Of a stretch of 64,000 nucleotides of DNA, positions 39,117 to 49,910 are shown one piece after another. The DNA comes from Prodigiosinella confusarubida (GTDB taxonomy: Bacteria > Pseudomonadota > Gammaproteobacteria > Enterobacterales > Enterobacteriaceae). The translations under genes were made by a program, and so were the position numbers. The notes under the pieces are model-generated. The model ran no database searches. It saw only the letters and a program-made list of their open reading frames with translations, and was not told the DNA's origin. The DNA is taken from the NCBI RefSeq assembly GCF_002847015.1, contig NZ_CP025085.1, positions 3,906,001 to 3,970,000 on the forward strand, in the 5' to 3' direction. The first letter of the stretch is position 1; the number at the start of each line of letters is the position of its first letter.

Positions 39117-39888
39117 TAACGGGTGTAAATCCATAACGAACAAACACGCTTAAAGCCTGTGGCGTTTTCAGGTAATCATAAAATGCTTTCACCGCCGGAG
39201 TATTATGACCTTTCACGATGGCCATAGGATACTCCACCGGTTTGTGGGTATTTGCCGGGAATATACCAACCACTTTGACTTTATTGCTGGCTATCGCATC
39301 TGAACCATAGACAATACCCAATGGTGCTTCTTCCCGTTCTACCAGCATCATGGCCGCGCGCACATCATTGGCTCTGGCCATCAACGGTGAGAGGGTGTCC
39401 CAGGCTTTCAGTTTTTGCAGTGCTTCCTTGGCATAAATCCCCGCTGGCACATGATCAGGATCGCCTACCGCCAGACGACCACCTTTCAACAGACTTTTCC
39501 AGTCAGTATTTTCATCAATTTTGACCCCTTTTATCGTGGCCGATTTAGGCGCGATAACCACCAGATCATTGCTCAGCAACGTATAACGGCTGTTATTATC
39601 CATCAGTTGTTTATTCTGTACATAATTCATCCATTGCTGATTCGCAGAGATAAACATATCGGCAGGCGCCCCTTGCTCAATTTGCCGGGCAAGCGTAGAT
39701 GATGAAGCGAAAGAAGTGACGATAGAAACCGATTTCCCCTGTTGATACTGCGTTGCAATGTCCTGTAACGCATTGGTTAACGATGCAGCTGCAAAAACAG
39801 TTATTTTCTCTTCTGCCGCAGATGCGGTTGCAGTAATACTGAAACTCAACGTCAAGGCTGCCAACCATTTAGTCCATTGTTGCTGCAT
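39103..39888 (-). CDS. modA: molybdate-binding periplasmic protein
   Basis: The 261-residue substrate-binding protein has a signal peptide ending near ASA-AEEK. Conserved ligand-contact regions include FAAASLTNAL, SFASSSTLARQI and GAPADMFISA. It captures molybdate or tungstate in the periplasm and delivers it to ModB. First gene of modABC; a ModE operator lies 20-48 bp before the start. Confidence 0.95.
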   Translation of the reverse strand: MQQQWTKWLAALTLSFSITATASAAEEKITVFAAASLTNALQDIATQYQQGKSVSIVTSFASSSTLARQIEQGAPADMFISANQQWMNYVQNKQLMDNNSRYTLLSNDLVVIAPKSATIKGVKIDENTDWKSLLKGGRLAVGDPDHVPAGIYAKEALQKLKAWDTLSPLMARANDVRAAMMLVEREEAPLGIVYGSDAIASNKVKVVGIFPANTHKPVEYPMAIVKGHNTPAVKAFYDYLKTPQALSVFVRYGFTPVNVAK

Positions 39889-39908
39889 TGCTTTCTCCCA
39901 AAATATTT

Positions 39909-39936
39909 ATCGTTGTGTAAGGGCTAATATAACGAT
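39909..39936. promoter_or_regulatory. ModE operator upstream of modA
   Basis: The arms ATCGTT (39909-39914) and AACGAT (39931-39936) are inverted, with AT-rich sequence including TATA between them, fitting the ModE palindrome that starts ATCG and ends CGAT. Position over the modA promoter fits molybdate-dependent repression by the ModE protein encoded at 40384-41175. Confidence 0.8.
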
Positions 39937-40032
39937 AAAAAATAAAACTTCATCTGTTTTATACAAATGATCCTCCAAAAAAAAGTCCGGCAATATGCCA
40001 GACGTTTTGGAAACAGAAAGGAATCCTACAGA

Positions 40033-40182
40033 TTATTTATGGATAGTATTTTCTTTGTCATGCCCAATACCGGAGAACACATTAAAGGCCTCTCCCAGCC
40101 CATAAATGGCTCCCAGAATCAGCGCCATCATCAATGGCACCATCGCAATCGCGAACAACAGGCTTTCTAATAACTCCAACAT
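40033..40182 (-). CDS. acrZ: AcrZ, small AcrB-associated membrane protein
   Basis: The 49-residue protein starts [20 protein letters not shown] and continues [17 protein letters not shown], matching E. coli AcrZ (YbhT) residue for residue over much of its length. AcrZ is a bent transmembrane helix that binds in a groove of AcrB and alters export of some drugs. GAGGTAG lies just before the ATG at 40182; a longer upstream frame has no support. It sits between modA and modE as in E. coli. Whether it also binds the two RND pumps in this window is unknown. Confidence 0.92.
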   Translation of the reverse strand: MLELLESLLFAIAMVPLMMALILGAIYGLGEAFNVFSGIGHDKENTIHK

Positions 40183-40383
40183 ATCTACCTCACTTATTGC
40201 AACGGCTGTATATTGAACACAGCTCAATACTCAAGATTATATAGTAAACTTTCTCACTACCATCATAGTGGCATAGTTTACCTGAACGAACAAAAATAAT
40301 ACGGCCATTAGTGCGATTTGCTCCCTCGGGGGAAAATAGCGACAATACAAGCTGTTAACCGCTTCTTTCACGGACATTCCGCC

Positions 40384-41175
40384 ATGCAAGCAGAAATTCT
40401 TCTCACTCTCAGACTTCAGCAACGCCTGTTTGCTGATCCCCGGCGCATCGCCTTACTCAAGCGGATTAAACAAACCGGATCGATCAGCCAAGGGGCAAAA
40501 CTGGCGGGTATCAGCTATAAAAGCGCCTGGGATGCCATTAATGAAATGAACCAATTGGCCGAACAGACACTGGTCGAGCGCATGACCGGTGGGAAAGGCG
40601 GCGGCGGTGCCCAGGTAACTCGCTATGGTGAACGTTTACTCCAGCTCTATGATTTGCTGGAACAGATTCAGCAAAAAGCCTTTGACGTACTTCAGCAGGA
40701 TAATCTGCCGCTGGATAGCCTTTTGGCGGCCATTGCCCGCTTTTCACTGCAAACCAGCGCCCGCAACCAGTTTTTCGGCACCGTACTGGCACGCAGCCAG
40801 CAACAGGTACAGCAGCATCTGGAAATATTATTGGCTGATGGGCAGACGCGCATTCAGGCGGCTGTTACCCAGCAGAGTGCGGACCGTCTGCAACTAACCA
40901 GTGGTAAGGAAGTTCTGGTGCTGATTAAAGCCCCCTGGGTAAATATCACCGCCCTTTCTGCCCCGGTTCCAACAGCAGACAATGTGTTATCAGGACGCAT
41001 TACCCACTTACAACCTGGGGAAGATCATAGTGAAGTATTACTTGCTCTCAACGGGGGAGAAACCTTGTGTGCCACCGTTGCCAACACAGTTATTGAACAG
41101 TTGGGTTTACAGACGAATCAGCTGGTCAACGCCTGTTTTAATGCTGATCAGGTGATTATCGCCACGCTATGCTGA
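40384..41175 (+). CDS. modE: molybdate-responsive transcriptional regulator
   Basis: The 263-residue regulator has an N-terminal winged-helix domain (SISQGAKLAGISYKSAWDAINEMN) and two C-terminal MOP domains for molybdate (TSARNQFFGTV, LIKAPWVNIT). Molybdate-bound ModE represses modABC. The ATG at 40384 (MQAEILLTL) matches E. coli; the frame opens 22 codons earlier. It is followed by modF after 86 bp in the same direction. Confidence 0.95.
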   Translation: MQAEILLTLRLQQRLFADPRRIALLKRIKQTGSISQGAKLAGISYKSAWDAINEMNQLAEQTLVERMTGGKGGGGAQVTRYGERLLQLYDLLEQIQQKAFDVLQQDNLPLDSLLAAIARFSLQTSARNQFFGTVLARSQQQVQQHLEILLADGQTRIQAAVTQQSADRLQLTSGKEVLVLIKAPWVNITALSAPVPTADNVLSGRITHLQPGEDHSEVLLALNGGETLCATVANTVIEQLGLQTNQLVNACFNADQVIIATLC

Positions 41176-41261
41176 CGCCCCCTCACACGTTCACACATTG
41201 ACAAGCAAAGAAGATATCGTAATTCGTCTAAAGAGCGGATTACCTCTAAAACGGAGTAGAC

Positions 41262-42743
41262 ATGTCATTACTGCACATCCACCAGGCATTGTTTCGCTTA
41301 AGTGATACCCGCATGTTACGTCTTGATGAACTGACGATTCAGCATGATCAATGCTGGGCCTTTGTCGGTGCCAACGGCAGCGGTAAATCCGCGCTGGCCC
41401 GCGCCTTGTCCGGCGACCTTACGACACTGGATGGTCAGCGTCAGTGCAATTTCCAGCGCGTAGCCAGACTCTCCTTTGAACAGCTTCAACAACTGGTGTC
41501 GCAGGAATGGCAACGTAATAACACCGATATGCTCAGCGTGGGTGAAGACGATACCGGCCGCACAACGGCTGAAGTCATTCAGGACAACATACTGGATCCG
41601 GACCGTTGTGTGCGGTTGGCTACCCAATTTGGTATTTCTCATTTACTGGAACAGCGCTTTAAATATCTGTCTACCGGCGAAACCCGCAAAACCATGCTGT
41701 GCCAGGCATTGATGTTACAACCGGATCTGCTGATTCTGGACGAGCCCTTCGATGGTCTTGACGTCACTTCCCGAATCCAGTTAACGGCGCTACTTACCGA
41801 CTTGGTCACGCAAGACTACACGCTGGTGCTAATTATCAACCGGTTTGAGGATATTCCAGATTTTGTGAATCAGGTCGGCATTCTGGCTGACTGTACTCTC
41901 ACCCGACAGGGTGAACGTGAACAAATCATGTCCGATGTTCTGGTGGCGCAGTTGGCCCATAGCGAAAAGGATGTGGCCACAACCCTGCCGGAACCGGAAG
42001 ACCCCCGACAGCAACCGATGTTACCGGCAGACCAGGCACGAATCATCTTGCGTAATGGTGTTGTTCAATATAACGACCGTCTGATTCTGAACGATCTGAG
42101 CTGGGAAGTGCTACCTGGTCAACACTGGCAGATTGTGGGTCCAAATGGTGCCGGTAAATCAACATTGCTGAGTCTGATAACCGGCGATCACCCGCAGGGT
42201 TACAGTAACGATTTAACGCTGTTTGGCCGTCGACGCGGCAGCGGGGAAACTATCTGGGAAATCAAACGTCATATCGGTTACGTCAGCAGCAGTCTGCACC
42301 TGGATTACCGGGTCAGTATTAGTGTGCGCAACGTAATTCTTTCCGGCTTTTTCGATTCTATCGGTATCTATCAGGCTGTATCTGATCGCCAGCGTCACCT
42401 CACTACGCAATGGCTAGCGTTGCTGGGATTTTCTGACGCGGTGGCCGATGCGCCATTTCAGTCACTGTCCTGGGGCCAGCAGCGGTTGGTACTCATTGTT
42501 CGTGCGTTGGTTAAACATCCTGCGCTATTGATTCTGGATGAGCCGTTACAGGGGTTGGATCCCCTTAATCGCCAGCTCATACGCCGCTGGCTGGATATTT
42601 TGATCGGTGAAGGTGAAACACAGTTGTTGTTTGTGTCGCACCACGCTGAAGATGCGCCACAGTGCATCACTCATCGACTGACATTTATCCCACACCATAA
42701 CGGACATTATGATTATCAATTTGAAGACTTGAATTTAGTCTAA
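41262..42743 (+). CDS. modF: ModF, tandem ABC ATPase of the molybdate region
   Basis: The 493-residue soluble protein has two ABC domains: Walker A GANGSGKSALA and GPNGAGKSTLLS, signatures LSTGETRK and LSWGQQRLVL, and two LILDEP Walker B motifs. The E. coli orthologue lies in the same place but its function in molybdate use remains unclear. No membrane partner is encoded nearby. It is probably transcribed with modE. Confidence 0.92.
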   Translation: MSLLHIHQALFRLSDTRMLRLDELTIQHDQCWAFVGANGSGKSALARALSGDLTTLDGQRQCNFQRVARLSFEQLQQLVSQEWQRNNTDMLSVGEDDTGRTTAEVIQDNILDPDRCVRLATQFGISHLLEQRFKYLSTGETRKTMLCQALMLQPDLLILDEPFDGLDVTSRIQLTALLTDLVTQDYTLVLIINRFEDIPDFVNQVGILADCTLTRQGEREQIMSDVLVAQLAHSEKDVATTLPEPEDPRQQPMLPADQARIILRNGVVQYNDRLILNDLSWEVLPGQHWQIVGPNGAGKSTLLSLITGDHPQGYSNDLTLFGRRRGSGETIWEIKRHIGYVSSSLHLDYRVSISVRNVILSGFFDSIGIYQAVSDRQRHLTTQWLALLGFSDAVADAPFQSLSWGQQRLVLIVRALVKHPALLILDEPLQGLDPLNRQLIRRWLDILIGEGETQLLFVSHHAEDAPQCITHRLTFIPHHNGHYDYQFEDLNLV

Positions 42744-42782
42744 CCATCATCTCAGATCCATGAACTCTGTTCGTGAGTCTCA

Positions 42783-42802
42783 AAATGGTAACGTTACCAT
42801 TT
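42783..42802. promoter_or_regulatory. LacI/GalR-family operator before gal operon
   Basis: A perfect 20-bp palindrome, AAATGGTAACGTTACCATTT, has the central CG typical of LacI-family operators. It lies 155 bp before galE, matching the role of GalR/GalS sites in E. coli. A second site was not found with confidence. The rest of the modF-galE gap must hold the gal promoter, with AGGAG just before the galE ATG. Confidence 0.7.
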
Positions 42803-42957
42803 ATTTTTCTTCTCTAACGGGTAGAATAGAAAACAAGCAATCATCAGGCTAATAATATGATGCTGTGCCAGAAAATGCGCATTACTATTGCACTGATCAC
42901 CGTTTTAAATGTTTATGCATGCTACTTTTCAATTAATTCACCACAACAGGAGTCATT

Positions 42958-43974
42958 ATGAAGGTATTGGTTACTGGTGGAAGCGGTTACATAGGGAGTC
43001 ATACCTGCGTACAATTAATCGCAGCGGGCCATCAGCCGATTATTTTAGATAATCTGTGTAACAGTAAAACCGGTGTGGTTGATACCATCGCACGACTGAG
43101 TGGTCAGAAACCGGTTTTTTATCAGGGTGATGTTCGAGACCGTCACTTACTGGATGATATTTTTTCGCAGCATGCCATTGATGCCGTCATCCATTTTGCC
43201 GGGTTGAAAGCAGTAGGCGAGTCAGTGCGTGAACCCATCAACTACTACGACAATAATGTCTACGGTACACTGACGCTGGTGGAAGCGATGAAAAAAGCGG
43301 AGGTCAACACGTTGATCTTCAGTTCATCCGCCACGGTTTATGGTGATCAGCCGCAAATTCCTTATCACGAAAGTTTTCCTACCGGCACGCCCTCCAGCCC
43401 TTATGGTCGCAGCAAGCTGATGGTGGAGCAAATTCTGCAGGACCTGCAACGGGCAGAGCCAGATTGGAGCATTGTCCTGCTGCGCTATTTCAACCCGGTC
43501 GGCGCCCATCCATCCGGTGACATGGGAGAAGACCCGCAAGGTGTCCCCAATAACCTGATGCCGTATATCGCGCAAGTCGCTGTAGGCCGCCGCGAATCAT
43601 TAACAATATTTGGTAACGACTACCCCACCGCCGATGGCACTGGCGTCCGTGATTACATTCACGTGGTTGATCTGGCTGATGGCCACGTAGCCGCCATGAA
43701 TATTTTGCATAAACGACCTGGCGTACATATTTACAATTTGGGGGCAGGTGTCGGCTATAGCGTACTACAAGTGGTTGAAGCTTTTGGAAAAGCTTGTGGC
43801 AAACCGATTCCTTACCATTTTGCACCGCGCCGTGACGGTGATCTGCCCGCTTACTGGGCTGATGCGGAAAAAGCCAACCGAGACCTTCACTGGCGTGTGA
43901 GCCGTTCACTGGATGAGATGGTAGCCGACGCCTGGCGTTGGCAGTCGAACCATCCCAATGGTTTTATTGGTTGA
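42958..43974 (+). CDS. galE: UDP-glucose 4-epimerase
   Basis: GalE interconverts UDP-galactose and UDP-glucose in the Leloir pathway. The 338-residue protein has GGSGYIG at 7-13, SSSATVYG and YGRSK as catalytic Ser/Tyr/Lys, and the standard length. First gene of galETKM; galT follows after 18 bases. Besides galactose catabolism it supplies UDP-galactose for LPS. Confidence 0.97.
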   Translation: MKVLVTGGSGYIGSHTCVQLIAAGHQPIILDNLCNSKTGVVDTIARLSGQKPVFYQGDVRDRHLLDDIFSQHAIDAVIHFAGLKAVGESVREPINYYDNNVYGTLTLVEAMKKAEVNTLIFSSSATVYGDQPQIPYHESFPTGTPSSPYGRSKLMVEQILQDLQRAEPDWSIVLLRYFNPVGAHPSGDMGEDPQGVPNNLMPYIAQVAVGRRESLTIFGNDYPTADGTGVRDYIHVVDLADGHVAAMNILHKRPGVHIYNLGAGVGYSVLQVVEAFGKACGKPIPYHFAPRRDGDLPAYWADAEKANRDLHWRVSRSLDEMVADAWRWQSNHPNGFIG

Positions 43975-43992
43975 TAATAAAAAAGGTATCAC

Positions 43993-45039
43993 ATGGTACA
44001 TTTTGATCCTGTTGAACACCCACACCGTCGTTATAACCCGCTAACCGGACAATGGGTGCTGGTTTCTCCGCATCGTGCCAAACGCCCGTGGCAAGGACAG
44101 CAGGAGTCAGTATCCCCGATACAGCTTCCCCGGCATGACCCTGACTGTTTCCTTTGCCCGGGAAACACCCGTGTGACCGGAGACAAAAATCCGGACTATC
44201 AGGGTACATACGTTTTCACCAACGATTTTGCCGCCCTGATGTCGGATACGCCAGACGCTCCCAGCAACAATGATCCGTTGTTGCGTTGTCAAAGCGCACG
44301 CGGCACCAGCCGGGTAGTCTGCTTTTCCCCCGACCACAGTAAAAGTCTGCCGGAACTACCAGTACCCGCACTGGAACAGGTGATTATCACCTGGCAACAG
44401 CAAAGTGAAGAACTGGGCAAACACTACCCATGGGTACAGGTATTCGAAAACAAGGGTGCGGCCATGGGCTGCTCTAACCCGCATCCACATGGGCAAATCT
44501 GGGCCAACGATTTTCTGCCCAACGAAGCAGAGCGAGAAGATCGGATGCAGCGGGAGTACTTCCATCAGCACGGCATACCATTGCTGGTTGATTATCTGAA
44601 CCGCGAACAGCAAGAACAAGTACGCCATGTCCTGGAAACCGAACACTGGCTGGTGGTCGTGCCGTACTGGGCGTCCTGGCCATTTGAAACGTTACTACTA
44701 CCCAAGGCTCATATTCTGCGCTTGCCGGATATCAATGCGGAACAGCGTCACGACCTGGCCATTGCCCTTAAAAAACTGACCAGCCGTTATGACAACCTGT
44801 TCCATACCTCCTTTCCTTACTCAATGGGCTGGCATGGAGCCCCCTTTAACCAGGATGATCAACGTCATTGGCAGTTACACGCCCACTTTTATCCGCCGCT
44901 GCTCCGTTCCGCCACGATACGCAAATTTATGGTGGGATATGAAATGCTGGCAGAAACCCAACGCGATCTGACCGCAGAACAGGCCGCCGAGCGGCTACGA
45001 ATGGTCAGTGATGTCCATTATCGTGATTCAGGAGTCTGA
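43993..45039 (+). CDS. galT: galactose-1-phosphate uridylyltransferase
   Basis: GalT moves UMP from UDP-glucose to galactose 1-phosphate. The 348-residue protein carries the active-site HPHGQIW with the nucleophilic His in [10 protein letters not shown], zinc-site residues in CFLCPGN, and a second metal-site histidine region (HAHFYPP). It lies between galE and galK in the operon. Confidence 0.97.
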   Translation: MVHFDPVEHPHRRYNPLTGQWVLVSPHRAKRPWQGQQESVSPIQLPRHDPDCFLCPGNTRVTGDKNPDYQGTYVFTNDFAALMSDTPDAPSNNDPLLRCQSARGTSRVVCFSPDHSKSLPELPVPALEQVIITWQQQSEELGKHYPWVQVFENKGAAMGCSNPHPHGQIWANDFLPNEAEREDRMQREYFHQHGIPLLVDYLNREQQEQVRHVLETEHWLVVVPYWASWPFETLLLPKAHILRLPDINAEQRHDLAIALKKLTSRYDNLFHTSFPYSMGWHGAPFNQDDQRHWQLHAHFYPPLLRSATIRKFMVGYEMLAETQRDLTAEQAAERLRMVSDVHYRDSGV

Positions 45040-45044
45040 TAATA

Positions 45045-46196
45045 ATGACCTTATCCGAACGTACCCAGACGTTTTTCCAACAACAGTTCTCCTACACTGC
45101 GACACTCACTGTACAGGCTCCCGGTCGGGTCAATCTGATTGGCGAACATACCGACTATAACGACGGTTACGTATTGCCTTGCGCGATTAATTACTCCACA
45201 ACCATCAGTATTGCTAAACGTGATGATCGGCTGATACGGGCGATTGCCATCGATTATGACGGTCAACAGGATCAATTTTCTCTTGATGCACCCATCCAGC
45301 CGCATGCGACCTGGCAATGGGCCAATTATGTTCGCGGGGTGATAAAACATCTGTTACAGCGCAGCGATGCCTTTGGCGGCGCCGATCTGGTGATCAGCGG
45401 CGATGTTCCTCAGGGTGCGGGGTTAAGCTCGTCGGCGTCACTGGAAGTTGCTGTCGGCAAAGCGTTACAGGCCTTGTACAACCTGCCACTGGATAACGTG
45501 GCACTGGCATTGAATGGTCAGGAAGCGGAAAATCAGTTCGTTGGCTGCAACTGCGGCATTATGGATCAGTTGATTTCCGCGTCGGGCCAGCGAGGTCATG
45601 CGTTATTGATCGACTGTCGCTCCTTGATAACGCGTGCGGTACCCATGCCGAACAATGTAGCAGTAGTCATTATCAACTCTAACGTCAACCGTGGTCTGGT
45701 GGGCAGTGAATACAACACCCGGCGCGAGCAGTGTGAGGCCGCCGCCCGCTATTTCCAGGTTCCCGCATTGCGTGATGTCAGCGAAGCCACATTTATGGCA
45801 GCCGCAGCACAACTGGACCCAGTGGTTGCCAAACGGGCACGCCATGTCATTACTGAGAACACCCGCACACTGGCGGCAGCGGAAGCTCTGGCCAGTGGCA
45901 ATCTACAACAGATGGGGGTGTTGATGGCCGCCTCCCATGCGTCCATGCGGGATGATTTTGAAATTACCGTGCCCCCGATTGATATCCTGGTTGATATTGT
46001 CAAATCGGTGATCGGTGATGAAGGAGGTGTCCGCATGACCGGTGGTGGATTCGGTGGCTGTATTGTGGCACTGATCCCACAACGTCAGGTTGAAGCGGTA
46101 CAAAATGCGGTGATGCGGGAGTACCCGCTAAAAACAGGGCTACAACCTACCTGTTATATTTGTCAGGCATCATCAGGAGCAGGTTATGTTGAATGA
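45045..46196 (+). CDS. galK: galactokinase
   Basis: GalK phosphorylates galactose at C1. This 383-residue GHMP kinase has the galactose signature [18 protein letters not shown]-binding [17 protein letters not shown] and the C-terminal [11 protein letters not shown]. It starts five bases after galT and overlaps galM by 11 bases, indicating coupled translation. Confidence 0.97.
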   Translation: MTLSERTQTFFQQQFSYTATLTVQAPGRVNLIGEHTDYNDGYVLPCAINYSTTISIAKRDDRLIRAIAIDYDGQQDQFSLDAPIQPHATWQWANYVRGVIKHLLQRSDAFGGADLVISGDVPQGAGLSSSASLEVAVGKALQALYNLPLDNVALALNGQEAENQFVGCNCGIMDQLISASGQRGHALLIDCRSLITRAVPMPNNVAVVIINSNVNRGLVGSEYNTRREQCEAAARYFQVPALRDVSEATFMAAAAQLDPVVAKRARHVITENTRTLAAAEALASGNLQQMGVLMAASHASMRDDFEITVPPIDILVDIVKSVIGDEGGVRMTGGGFGGCIVALIPQRQVEAVQNAVMREYPLKTGLQPTCYICQASSGAGYVE

Positions 46197-47226
46197 AGCA
46201 GAATCAGCAATGGCACCCGATGGTCAGCCGTTTCAACTGACCGTATTGCAAAACCGTGCCGGTATGCGTGTGTGTGTGATGGATTGGGGAGCCACCTGGC
46301 TCTCATGCCTGTTACCGCTAGCCAGCGGTGAAATCCGCGACGTATTGCTGGGATGTGCGCCAGAACAATATCCACAACAGAATGCTTACCTTGGTGCCTC
46401 TGTGGGTCGGTATGCCAACCGTATTGCCAATGCCACTATCGGCCAGGGAAGCGATATTATTCCACTGGTTGCCAATCAGGGAAGCCATCAGCTTCATGGA
46501 GGACCAGAAGGGTTTCACACTCGGCGCTGGCAAACCCTTCATAAAGACAATAATCAGGTCTCTTATCAGTTGAATTCACCGGATGGCGATCAGGGTTTTC
46601 CCGGCAATCTCAATGTACAGGTTTCCTACCACCTGACCGAAAAGAATGCTCTGGAAATCGAGTACCGTGCCGTAGTGGAAAAACACTGTCCGGTATGCAT
46701 GACCAACCATGCGTATTTTAACCTTGATGACCATAATATGGATGTACGTGACCATAAACTCCAGTTATTTGCCGACTACTTCCTGCCAGTGAACAGCGAG
46801 GGTATCCCTGGCAATGAATTGCGTCAGGTAAATGGCAGTAGCATGGATTTCCGCCAGCCCAAGACGTTGTTTAAAGACTTTTTATCCGACGAAGATCAAA
46901 AAGCCGTGGGCGGTTATGACCATGCGTTCCTTCTTCACCGCACTTGTGGCTCAACAGAAAGCCCGGCAGCTAACCTATGGTCATCTGACGGACAGATACA
47001 AATGTGCGTCTACACCAGCGCGCCAGCGTTACAGGTCTACAGCGGAAACTTCCTTGGCGGCACGCCCAACCGCGAAGGCGGCCGCTATGAAAATTACGGT
47101 GGTATTGCGCTGGAAAGCGAATTTCTGCCGGACAGCCCCAATCACTTTGACTGGCCGCAGCCTGACTGCTGGTTAAAACCGGGCAAACTCTACCGTTCCC
47201 TGACAGTCTATGAATTCCTTTATTGA
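46186..47226 (+). CDS. galM: aldose 1-epimerase (galactose mutarotase)
   Basis: GalM interconverts the anomers of galactose so that GalK receives the α form. The 346-residue protein has [10 protein letters not shown], the catalytic His region TNHAYFNL, and the catalytic Glu near the C-terminus in [12 protein letters not shown]. Last gene of the galETKM operon. No strong terminator follows; the next ~530 bp hold only a CusA-like relic and the gpmA leader. Confidence 0.96.
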   Translation: MLNEAESAMAPDGQPFQLTVLQNRAGMRVCVMDWGATWLSCLLPLASGEIRDVLLGCAPEQYPQQNAYLGASVGRYANRIANATIGQGSDIIPLVANQGSHQLHGGPEGFHTRRWQTLHKDNNQVSYQLNSPDGDQGFPGNLNVQVSYHLTEKNALEIEYRAVVEKHCPVCMTNHAYFNLDDHNMDVRDHKLQLFADYFLPVNSEGIPGNELRQVNGSSMDFRQPKTLFKDFLSDEDQKAVGGYDHAFLLHRTCGSTESPAANLWSSDGQIQMCVYTSAPALQVYSGNFLGGTPNREGGRYENYGGIALESEFLPDSPNHFDWPQPDCWLKPGKLYRSLTVYEFLY

Positions 47227-47379
47227 CTGACTCGCTCTTCGGGTCAGAAGCACGATGGCTGGCCCTTTACAAATTGGTGCAATTTTCTGCTTGCCAGGCA
47301 TGCAGCAACAAGTTTAAAGATTCACTGCTAATGCACCAAAAAAGCGGTGAACACTCCACCGACACCAGTTGTCAGATTG

Positions 47380-47540
47380 ACATTCGAGAAGACAATATAG
47401 TGCGTGTTCACCCTAAAATGATAACCGTAGCCATCACTATGACTGGTGTTTTGCCTACGATTATATGGGGAGCTGGTTGCGGCTCAAAAATTGTGTAATG
47501 TATCGCCGCCCCATGATAGGTGGCATGATGGAGGTCGTCA
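47380..47540 (+). pseudogene. CusA/SilA-type heavy-metal RND pump, C-terminal relic
   Basis: The plus strand encodes IREDNIVRVHPKMITVAITM then TGVLPTIIWGAGCGSKIV, a stop, CIAAP, and after a one-base shift MIGGMM. This follows the end of CusA-family copper/silver exporters (…VRPKxMTVAxIxxGLLPIxWGxGxGSEVMxRIAAPMIGGM…). The stop and the frameshift leave no functional protein, and no cusB or cusCF remnant was seen. A 91-residue frame covering part of this (47223-47498) is therefore not called as a gene. Confidence 0.65.
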
Positions 47541-47756
47541 TTACTGTTCATGCGGGTTATCCCTCCGTGTTTTACTGCTGTACCGCCTTGTGACAGAAAA
47601 CCCACAAGCTGAATCGTTCAAGCTTGTCTGTTTTCGCGCCATCACTGCTGGCAATAAATCAGGTAGAGCAACGACTAGCGATTGCCGATAACCGCCCTCC
47701 CGCCATATAATGCGAACAGTAATCATAGAAATCTTAGGATCTGAAGGAGTTAAGCT

Positions 47757-48509
47757 ATGGCTGTAACTAAGCTGGTATTGGTGAGACACGGCGAAAGCCA
47801 GTGGAACAACGAAAACCGCTTCACCGGCTGGATGGATGTTGATCTATCTGACAAAGGCCGCACCGAAGCCAAACAGGCCGGTAAATTGCTGAAAGACGAA
47901 GGTTATGCCTTCGATTTCGCCTATACCTCCGTGCTGAAACGTGCCATTCATACCTTATGGAGCGTTCTGGATGAGCTGGACCAAGCCTGGTTGCCAGTAG
48001 AAAAATGCTGGAAATTAAATGAGCGTCACTACGGTGCTCTGCAAGGTCTGAACAAAGCCGAAACCGCAGAAAAATATGGTGATGAACAAGTTAAGCAATG
48101 GCGTCGTGGTTTTGCCGTTACACCACCGGAACTGACCCGTAATGACGAACGTTTCCCGGGACATGACCCACGTTATGCTTCCCTGAGCGACAAAGAACTG
48201 CCGTTGACAGAAAGCCTGGCACTGACGATTGAGCGAGTGGTTCCTTACTGGAACGAAACCATTCTGCCTCGCATCAAGACCGGTGAGCGCGTTATTATTG
48301 CTGCTCACGGCAACTCGCTTCGCGCGCTGGTCAAATACCTGGATAACATGGGCGAAGATGAAATTCTTGAACTGAACATCCCGACCGGTGTACCGCTGGT
48401 TTATGAGTTTGACGAAAACTTCAAACCAATCAAACATTACTATCTGGGTAACGCTGACGAAATTGCGGCCAAAGCCGCAGCAGTAGCCAATCAGGGTAAA
48501 GCGAAGTAA
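47757..48509 (+). CDS. gpmA: 2,3-bisphosphoglycerate-dependent phosphoglycerate mutase
   Basis: GpmA interconverts 3- and 2-phosphoglycerate in glycolysis. The 250-residue protein has the phospho-histidine motif [10 protein letters not shown] near residue 11, [12 protein letters not shown] and the second catalytic His in [19 protein letters not shown] precedes the ATG. It is monocistronic and ends at a terminator shared with the convergent aroG. Confidence 0.97.
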   Translation: MAVTKLVLVRHGESQWNNENRFTGWMDVDLSDKGRTEAKQAGKLLKDEGYAFDFAYTSVLKRAIHTLWSVLDELDQAWLPVEKCWKLNERHYGALQGLNKAETAEKYGDEQVKQWRRGFAVTPPELTRNDERFPGHDPRYASLSDKELPLTESLALTIERVVPYWNETILPRIKTGERVIIAAHGNSLRALVKYLDNMGEDEILELNIPTGVPLVYEFDENFKPIKHYYLGNADEIAAKAAAVANQGKAK

Positions 48510-48520
48510 TTCTACCAACT

Positions 48521-48555
48521 AAAAGACCACCTCCAGAGGAGGTGGTCTTTTTACT
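48521..48555. terminator. bidirectional terminator between gpmA and aroG
   Basis: There is a perfect 14-bp stem (AAAAGACCACCTCC with GGAGGTGGTCTTTT) and a three-base loop, with T-run on the plus side and the matching A-run at the left arm serving the minus strand. It lies 12 bp after gpmA and 10 bp after the end of aroG. Confidence 0.9.
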
Positions 48556-48564
48556 TTCCTTACA

Positions 48565-49617
48565 TCAGCCACGGCGCTGGCGTACTGCCGCCGCTAATTG
48601 CCGTAGCAAGTTTTCCGTATCATCCCAGCCAATACAGGCATCGGTAACGCTTTTGCCATAGACTAACGGCTCACCGCTTTCCGGATTCTGGTTACCTTCC
48701 ACCAGATGGCTTTCCACCATCACACCCACAATGGCTTTTTCACCACTGCTGACCTGGTGACTAACATCATCACAAACATCCATCTGTTTTTTATACTGTT
48801 TGCTGCTGTTAGCATGACTGAAATCGATCATTATCTGTGGAGGCAGGCCCGCTTTTTCCAGGCCGACTTTGACTGCCTGAACATGATCCGCACTGTAATT
48901 CGGCTCTTTACCGCCACGCAGGATAATATGACAATCATGGTTACCGCTGGTACTGACAATGGCAGAATGGCCCCATTTGGTTACCGACAGGAAGCAATGT
49001 GGCGCTCTGGCAGCATTAATGGCATCAATAGCGATCTTAATCGTGCCATCAGTACCATTTTTGAATCCAACCGGGCAGGACAAGCCAGAAGCCAGCTCTC
49101 GGTGCACCTGAGACTCGGTGGTGCGTGCGCCGATCGCTCCCCAGCTCATCAGATCAGCCAGATATTGCGGCGTGATCATATCCAGAAACTCACCGGCGGC
49201 AGGCAGACCGGAATCATTAATCTCCAGTAACAACTGACGGGCGATACGCAAACCGTCATTAATCTGGAAACTGTGATTCATGTGCGGGTCATTAATCAGC
49301 CCTTTCCAACCGACTGTAGTCCGTGGTTTTTCAAAATAGACACGCATCACCACTTCAAGATCATCACCCAATTCCTGCCGTAATTTGAGCAGGCGATCAG
49401 CATATTCTTTGGCCGCTTTGGTATCGTGAATGGAGCAAGGTCCAATCACCACCAGTAACCGGTCATCATTGCCATTGAGTATTTTGTGAATTGCAGTCCG
49501 TGCCTGAAAAACGGTTTCAGCGGCACGTTCTGTTGCCGGGAATTTTTCCAGCAGGGCAACTGGCGGTAGAAGTTCCTTAATCTCTTTAATTCTCACATCA
49601 TCATTTTGGTAATTCAT
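48565..49617 (-). CDS. aroG: DAHP synthase, phenylalanine-sensitive type
   Basis: AroG joins phosphoenolpyruvate and erythrose 4-phosphate in the first step of the shikimate pathway. The 350-residue protein equals E. coli AroG in length; motifs include LVVIGPCSIHD, YFEKPRTTVGWKG, SFKNGTDG-like VGFKNGTDG and DFSHANSSK. The ATG at 49617 (MNYQNDDVRIKEI) is the family start; the frame extends 31 codons further without support. Assigned to AroG by gene neighbourhood (gpmA, zitB, nadA). Confidence 0.94.
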   Translation of the reverse strand: MNYQNDDVRIKEIKELLPPVALLEKFPATERAAETVFQARTAIHKILNGNDDRLLVVIGPCSIHDTKAAKEYADRLLKLRQELGDDLEVVMRVYFEKPRTTVGWKGLINDPHMNHSFQINDGLRIARQLLLEINDSGLPAAGEFLDMITPQYLADLMSWGAIGARTTESQVHRELASGLSCPVGFKNGTDGTIKIAIDAINAARAPHCFLSVTKWGHSAIVSTSGNHDCHIILRGGKEPNYSADHVQAVKVGLEKAGLPPQIMIDFSHANSSKQYKKQMDVCDDVSHQVSSGEKAIVGVMVESHLVEGNQNPESGEPLVYGKSVTDACIGWDDTENLLRQLAAAVRQRRG

Positions 49618-49910
49618 AGTGGTTCCATCAAACTGAAACGATACGCTTAACCCATCGTCAACGCACGTCCCGAAGGGGTAAAAACGACAGTCATAAAATG
49701 CGCAGTGCATATTGCAAGCTAGCTATTATAAGTCAAGAAGACGAAACAATGACGCTAAAATCATTCGATTTTGCATAATCTCCTACGTCATAAAGCAATT
49801 CTTTGCAAATTCACTCTCTTTCCGTGTATTAAGCATGCATAGGTTTTCCTTTACATTTACAGTAAAGTGAAACGGATATACCACTGGTGATTGATAACTC
49901 AGGACGAACT

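Noticed and set aside
40033-40182. acrZ beside molybdate genes as a new efflux-metal link
   Set aside because: The modA-acrZ-modE order is the normal arrangement in E. coli, so it is not unusual here.
47223-47498. 91-residue frame starting inside the end of galM
   Set aside because: Its start overlaps galM and only its second half has similarity, to the middle of the CusA C-terminus, followed by a stop and frameshift. Called as a relic instead.
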